Shown: positions 4,912 to 6,911 of the stretch, piece by piece
Numbering within the stretch: position 1 is the stretch's first letter
Layout of the letters: the number at the start of each line of letters is the position of its first letter
NCBI GenBank assembly: GCA_900544465.1
Contig: UQVT01000109.1
Span: forward strand, 1 to 6,911
Direction: 5' to 3'
DNA: 6,911 nt
Source: an uncultured Collinsella sp.
Lineage (GTDB): Bacteria > Actinomycetota > Coriobacteriia > Coriobacteriales > Coriobacteriaceae
Made by a program: the position numbers and the translations under genes
The notes under the pieces: generated by a model
Seen by the model: the letters and a program-made list of their open reading frames with translations, nothing else
Told to the model about the DNA's origin: nothing
Databases searched by the model: none

Positions 4912-5934
4912 ATGGCGCAGATGAGAATCAAGGACATTGCCGCCGAGGCGGGTGTGAGCCCGGCCACGGTCTCGCGCTATCTCAACAACCGTCCCGGGCA
5001 AATGACCGAGGAAACCCGTGCTCGCATCGCGGCGGTTATCGAGCGCACCGGCTATCGCCCACGTGCTGCCGCGCGCAATCTGCGCAGCTCACGCACCAAC
5101 CTCATCGGCGTGATTCTGGCCGACATCGCCAACCCGTTCTCGAGCGCCATGCTCGAAGGACTTTCCTCCAGTGCCGCCGCGCGCGGCTGCTCGCTTATGA
5201 CTGCCATTAGCGGCAACGACCCCGCAAAGGAGGCCGAGTCGCTCGCCAGACTTATCGATGCTGGTGTGGACGGCCTGGTCGTCAACACCTGCGGCGGTAA
5301 CGACGAGGCGATCGCCGCGGCAGCGGGACGCCTGCCCGTCGTGCTGCTCGACCGCGATGTTGTCGACGGCGGTGCTGACCTGGTGACATCTAACAACCGC
5401 GAGCTGGTCGCCGGCTTGGTAGACGCCTTGGCCGCCGCTGGTAGCGAGCGCCTGTGCCTGCTCACCGAGGCAAGCGACGACAGCCCCGTGCGTCGAGAGC
5501 GCGCCGAGGCCTTTGCCGACGAGCTTTCGCGCCGCGGCCTTGCCGGCGAGGTTGTCACCTTGGCCGATGGCGGTGCCACTGGCGTTGGCCGCTTGGACGA
5601 GACCATCCGCGGCTATGCGGGCAAAAGGCTCGGCCTCATCGCCGTCAACGGCCTGGTTTTCCTGCGTCTGACCGAGGCGCTAGCGCAGCTGGGACCCTCG
5701 CTGCCGGCGGGGCTCAAGATCGCGACGTTTGACGACTACCCCTGGAACCATGTGCTCTTTGGTGGCGTGACCACGGCCGCGCAGGACACCCTCACCATTG
5801 CCGAGCGCGTGGTCGAGCGCCTGTCCGAGCGCATCGACGTCGTCACCACCACCGTGGGCGAGGCCGCAAAGCTCGCCCCCAAGCGTATCGAGGTCCCCGG
5901 CCACATCGAACACCGCGCTTCGACCTCGCGCTAG
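4912..5934 (+). CDS. LacI-family transcriptional regulator, probable KDG/uronate repressor
   Basis: A 340-residue LacI/GalR repressor, normal length. The N-terminal helix-turn-helix is IKDIAAEAGVSPATVSRYLN (7-26), followed by the hinge region TGYRPRAAARNLRSSRTNLIG (about 46-66). The remainder is a periplasmic-binding-protein-like effector domain (LIGVILADIANPF at 64-76, VDGLVVNTCGGN, VLLDRDVVDGG, IATFDDYPWNHVLFGGVTTAAQD at 270-292). I chose the ATG at 4912. Candidate starts at 4864 and 4873 add residues that do not belong to the family, and an ATG at 4921 is also possible. The ribosome binding site is weak (GGGG about 8 bases upstream). It is divergent from kdgK with two LacI-type operators between them, so it most likely represses kdgK-eda until KDG or a related sugar acid binds. 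That makes it functionally like KdgR, but the effector is not proven. Confidence 0.9.
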   Translation: MAQMRIKDIAAEAGVSPATVSRYLNNRPGQMTEETRARIAAVIERTGYRPRAAARNLRSSRTNLIGVILADIANPFSSAMLEGLSSSAAARGCSLMTAISGNDPAKEAESLARLIDAGVDGLVVNTCGGNDEAIAAAAGRLPVVLLDRDVVDGGADLVTSNNRELVAGLVDALAAAGSERLCLLTEASDDSPVRRERAEAFADELSRRGLAGEVVTLADGGATGVGRLDETIRGYAGKRLGLIAVNGLVFLRLTEALAQLGPSLPAGLKIATFDDYPWNHVLFGGVTTAAQDTLTIAERVVERLSERIDVVTTTVGEAAKLAPKRIEVPGHIEHRASTSR

Positions 5935-5936
5935 TC

Positions 5937-5972
5937 TGTATGATAATATATAGACAATGTCATACAGGAGGT
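5937..5972 (+). promoter_or_regulatory. Promoter and likely operator of the toxin-antitoxin operon
   Basis: TGTATGA (5937-5943) and TCATACA (5960-5966) are perfect inverted half-sites 16 bases apart. They enclose an AT-rich tract with TATGAT/GATAAT, the best -10 candidates, and end against the AGGAGG ribosome binding site (5966-5971). No clear -35 is seen; it would fall in the end of lacI. Placement fits autorepression by the ribbon-helix-helix domain of the first gene. Confidence 0.5.
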
Positions 5973-5976
5973 ATCC

Positions 5977-6471
5977 ATGGCTGCGTCTGTGCTGAGTGTG
6001 CGAGTGGACTCGTCAATTAAAGACTCATTTGCCGAACTGTGCGAAGAGCTTGGCATGACTTCGTCCGTTGCGGTCAATATGTTCATGAGGCAGATGTTGC
6101 GCGAGCGCTCGCTGCCGTTTGTTCCTTCACTTGGTAAAAACTCTGCGAGCGAAAACGTCGCCGCAGACATTTTGGATATTGCCCAGATTGAGTCCGCCGT
6201 CCGCGAGGCAGCCAGCTCGATTCCCGCCATCAAAACCGTGATTCTTTTTGGTTCGTATGCCCGTGGCGAGGCGCATGTCGATAGTGATATTGACTTGCGT
6301 CTCGAAGTCGATCGCGAGCAGGGCTTTGGTCTTTTCGCGCTGTCGGCATTTGGCGAGGCGGTGCGCAAAGAAACCGGGAGGCAGGTTGATCTCGTCTCGA
6401 GCGACCATCTTGATGACGATCTTGCCGCGGTAATCGAGCGCGAAGGAGTGATCCTTTATGATCGCGCGTAA
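5977..6471 (+). CDS. mntA: Chimeric antitoxin: RelB/DinJ-like ribbon-helix-helix domain fused to MNT nucleotidyltransferase
   Basis: A 164-residue two-domain protein. Residues 5-50 (SVRVDSSIKDSFAEL, then ELGMTSSVAVNMFMRQ and LPFVPS) have the pattern of RelB/DinJ-family antitoxin DNA-binding domains. After a linker (about 51-80) comes a minimal nucleotidyltransferase with ILFGSYARG (89-97). The GSX10DXD catalytic motif is complete: G92-S93, D104 and D106 in SDIDL, with a third carboxylate D138 in RQVDLV. Known MntA antitoxins neutralise their HEPN partner by transferring AMP to a tyrosine of the toxin, and the intact active site suggests the same here. The start has AGGAGG 5 bases upstream. 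The gene overlaps the toxin gene by 14 bases. Classic MntA proteins are shorter and lack the DNA-binding domain, so the fusion probably adds autoregulation. Confidence 0.88.
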   Translation: MAASVLSVRVDSSIKDSFAELCEELGMTSSVAVNMFMRQMLRERSLPFVPSLGKNSASENVAADILDIAQIESAVREAASSIPAIKTVILFGSYARGEAHVDSDIDLRLEVDREQGFGLFALSAFGEAVRKETGRQVDLVSSDHLDDDLAAVIEREGVILYDRA

Positions 6472-6829
6472 GTCAGACGGTCTCCGCGCTCAAGAGGTTT
6501 TGGAAGCCATCTCTGAAACGAACGAGCGCATCAAGGCTTTTGATATCACCGAGGACCAGTTTCTGCATGCGAATGACGTGCGGACGAGGGCGTTGGCGGA
6601 CTCCCTTTTGATGTGTGCGCTTAGGGTGACGGAAGAAGCGGGCAAGTTGTCGGAACGCTCGCAGCGGCTTCATCCCGAAATTGAGTGGCGTGGAATTGTC
6701 GGCATGAGAAATTATCTTGCGCATGATTACGGCAATGTCGACCGCTCGGTTGTTTGGGATGCAGCGACGAAGGAGTTCCCTACGCTGGAACGAGCCTGTA
6801 GACAAATTGTCTCCGAATCTGAACGCTAG
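6458..6829 (+). CDS. hepT: HepT-like HEPN-domain RNase toxin
   Basis: A 123-residue all-helical HEPN protein of the DUF86/HepT type. The catalytic RX4HXY motif is complete in GMRNYLAHDYG: R84, H89 and Y91. The lead-up, AGKLSERSQRLHPEIEW (61-77), is also typical. Family members are metal-independent RNases; characterised HepT acts on tRNA and is silenced by AMPylation of the motif tyrosine, here Y91. The ATG at 6458 has AAGGAG 9 bases upstream, inside the antitoxin gene, and the two frames overlap by 14 bases, so translation is probably coupled. Codon third positions look less GC-biased than in kdgK or lacI, consistent with horizontal acquisition. No convincing terminator is seen after the stop. 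Confidence 0.9.
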   Translation: MIARKSDGLRAQEVLEAISETNERIKAFDITEDQFLHANDVRTRALADSLLMCALRVTEEAGKLSERSQRLHPEIEWRGIVGMRNYLAHDYGNVDRSVVWDAATKEFPTLERACRQIVSESER

Positions 6830-6911
6830 CCGCTCGTTCGTAACTGCCTGTTCGCACACGTTTTTTGAGCGCTTGATACGCTTTAACCCTGCGGAAACAT
6901 TTTTCTGCGAT

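Noticed and set aside
6830..6911. Terminator or small gene after the toxin gene
   Set aside because: The T-run at 6861-6866 lacks a convincing preceding stem, the AGCG/CGCT stem at 6868-6882 is only 4 bp, and no ORF with a ribosome site is seen.
1..6911. CRISPR array, tRNA or rRNA genes
   Set aside because: No regularly spaced repeats, cloverleaf-like segments or rRNA-like sequence were found on either strand.

Overview
The window reads as a high-GC bacterial chromosome, probably an actinobacterium of the Coriobacteriia (Collinsella-like). This is inferred from the GC-rich codon use, the actinobacterial style of the IS110 transposase (a VDQ motif followed by AKTDERDA) and the gene content. 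No rRNA or other marker gene is present to prove it.

Layout, left to right. Bases 1-59 hold one arm of a palindromic intergenic repeat. A GntR/FCD regulator follows on the + strand (123-812). About 10 bp after its stop lies a complete IS110-family insertion sequence (about 821-2358). It has a 270-bp structured non-coding left end, the expected site of a bridge RNA, then a transposase gene (1092-2249) and a short right end. The IS abuts the C-run edge of a second copy of the palindromic repeat (about 2359-2434). Two further long hairpins and an intrinsic terminator fill the rest of the gap up to 2746.

On the - strand, 2-keto-3-deoxygluconate kinase (3642-4676) and KDPG aldolase (2747-3388) form the lower Entner-Doudoroff route used for uronic acids: KDG to KDPG, then to pyruvate plus glyceraldehyde-3-phosphate. 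A LacI-family regulator (4912-5934) is divergent from them. The shared intergenic region carries two tandem LacI-type operators just downstream of the predicted kdgK promoter. It is followed by an unusual kdgK leader: a perfect 17-bp hairpin that buries a strong Shine-Dalgarno sequence for a 28-codon upstream ORF, whose stop codon overlaps the kdgK start.

On the + strand, 42 bp beyond lacI, is a two-gene toxin-antitoxin operon of the HEPN/MNT (HepT/MntA) type. The antitoxin is a chimera: an N-terminal RelB/DinJ-like ribbon-helix-helix domain fused to a minimal nucleotidyltransferase. Its start overlaps an inverted-repeat-bearing promoter region, and its 3' end overlaps the HEPN RNase toxin gene. 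The last 80 bases hold no recognisable gene.

The observations most worth pursuing are the fused antitoxin, the kdgK leader, and the IS110 left end with guide-like matches to its own junctions.
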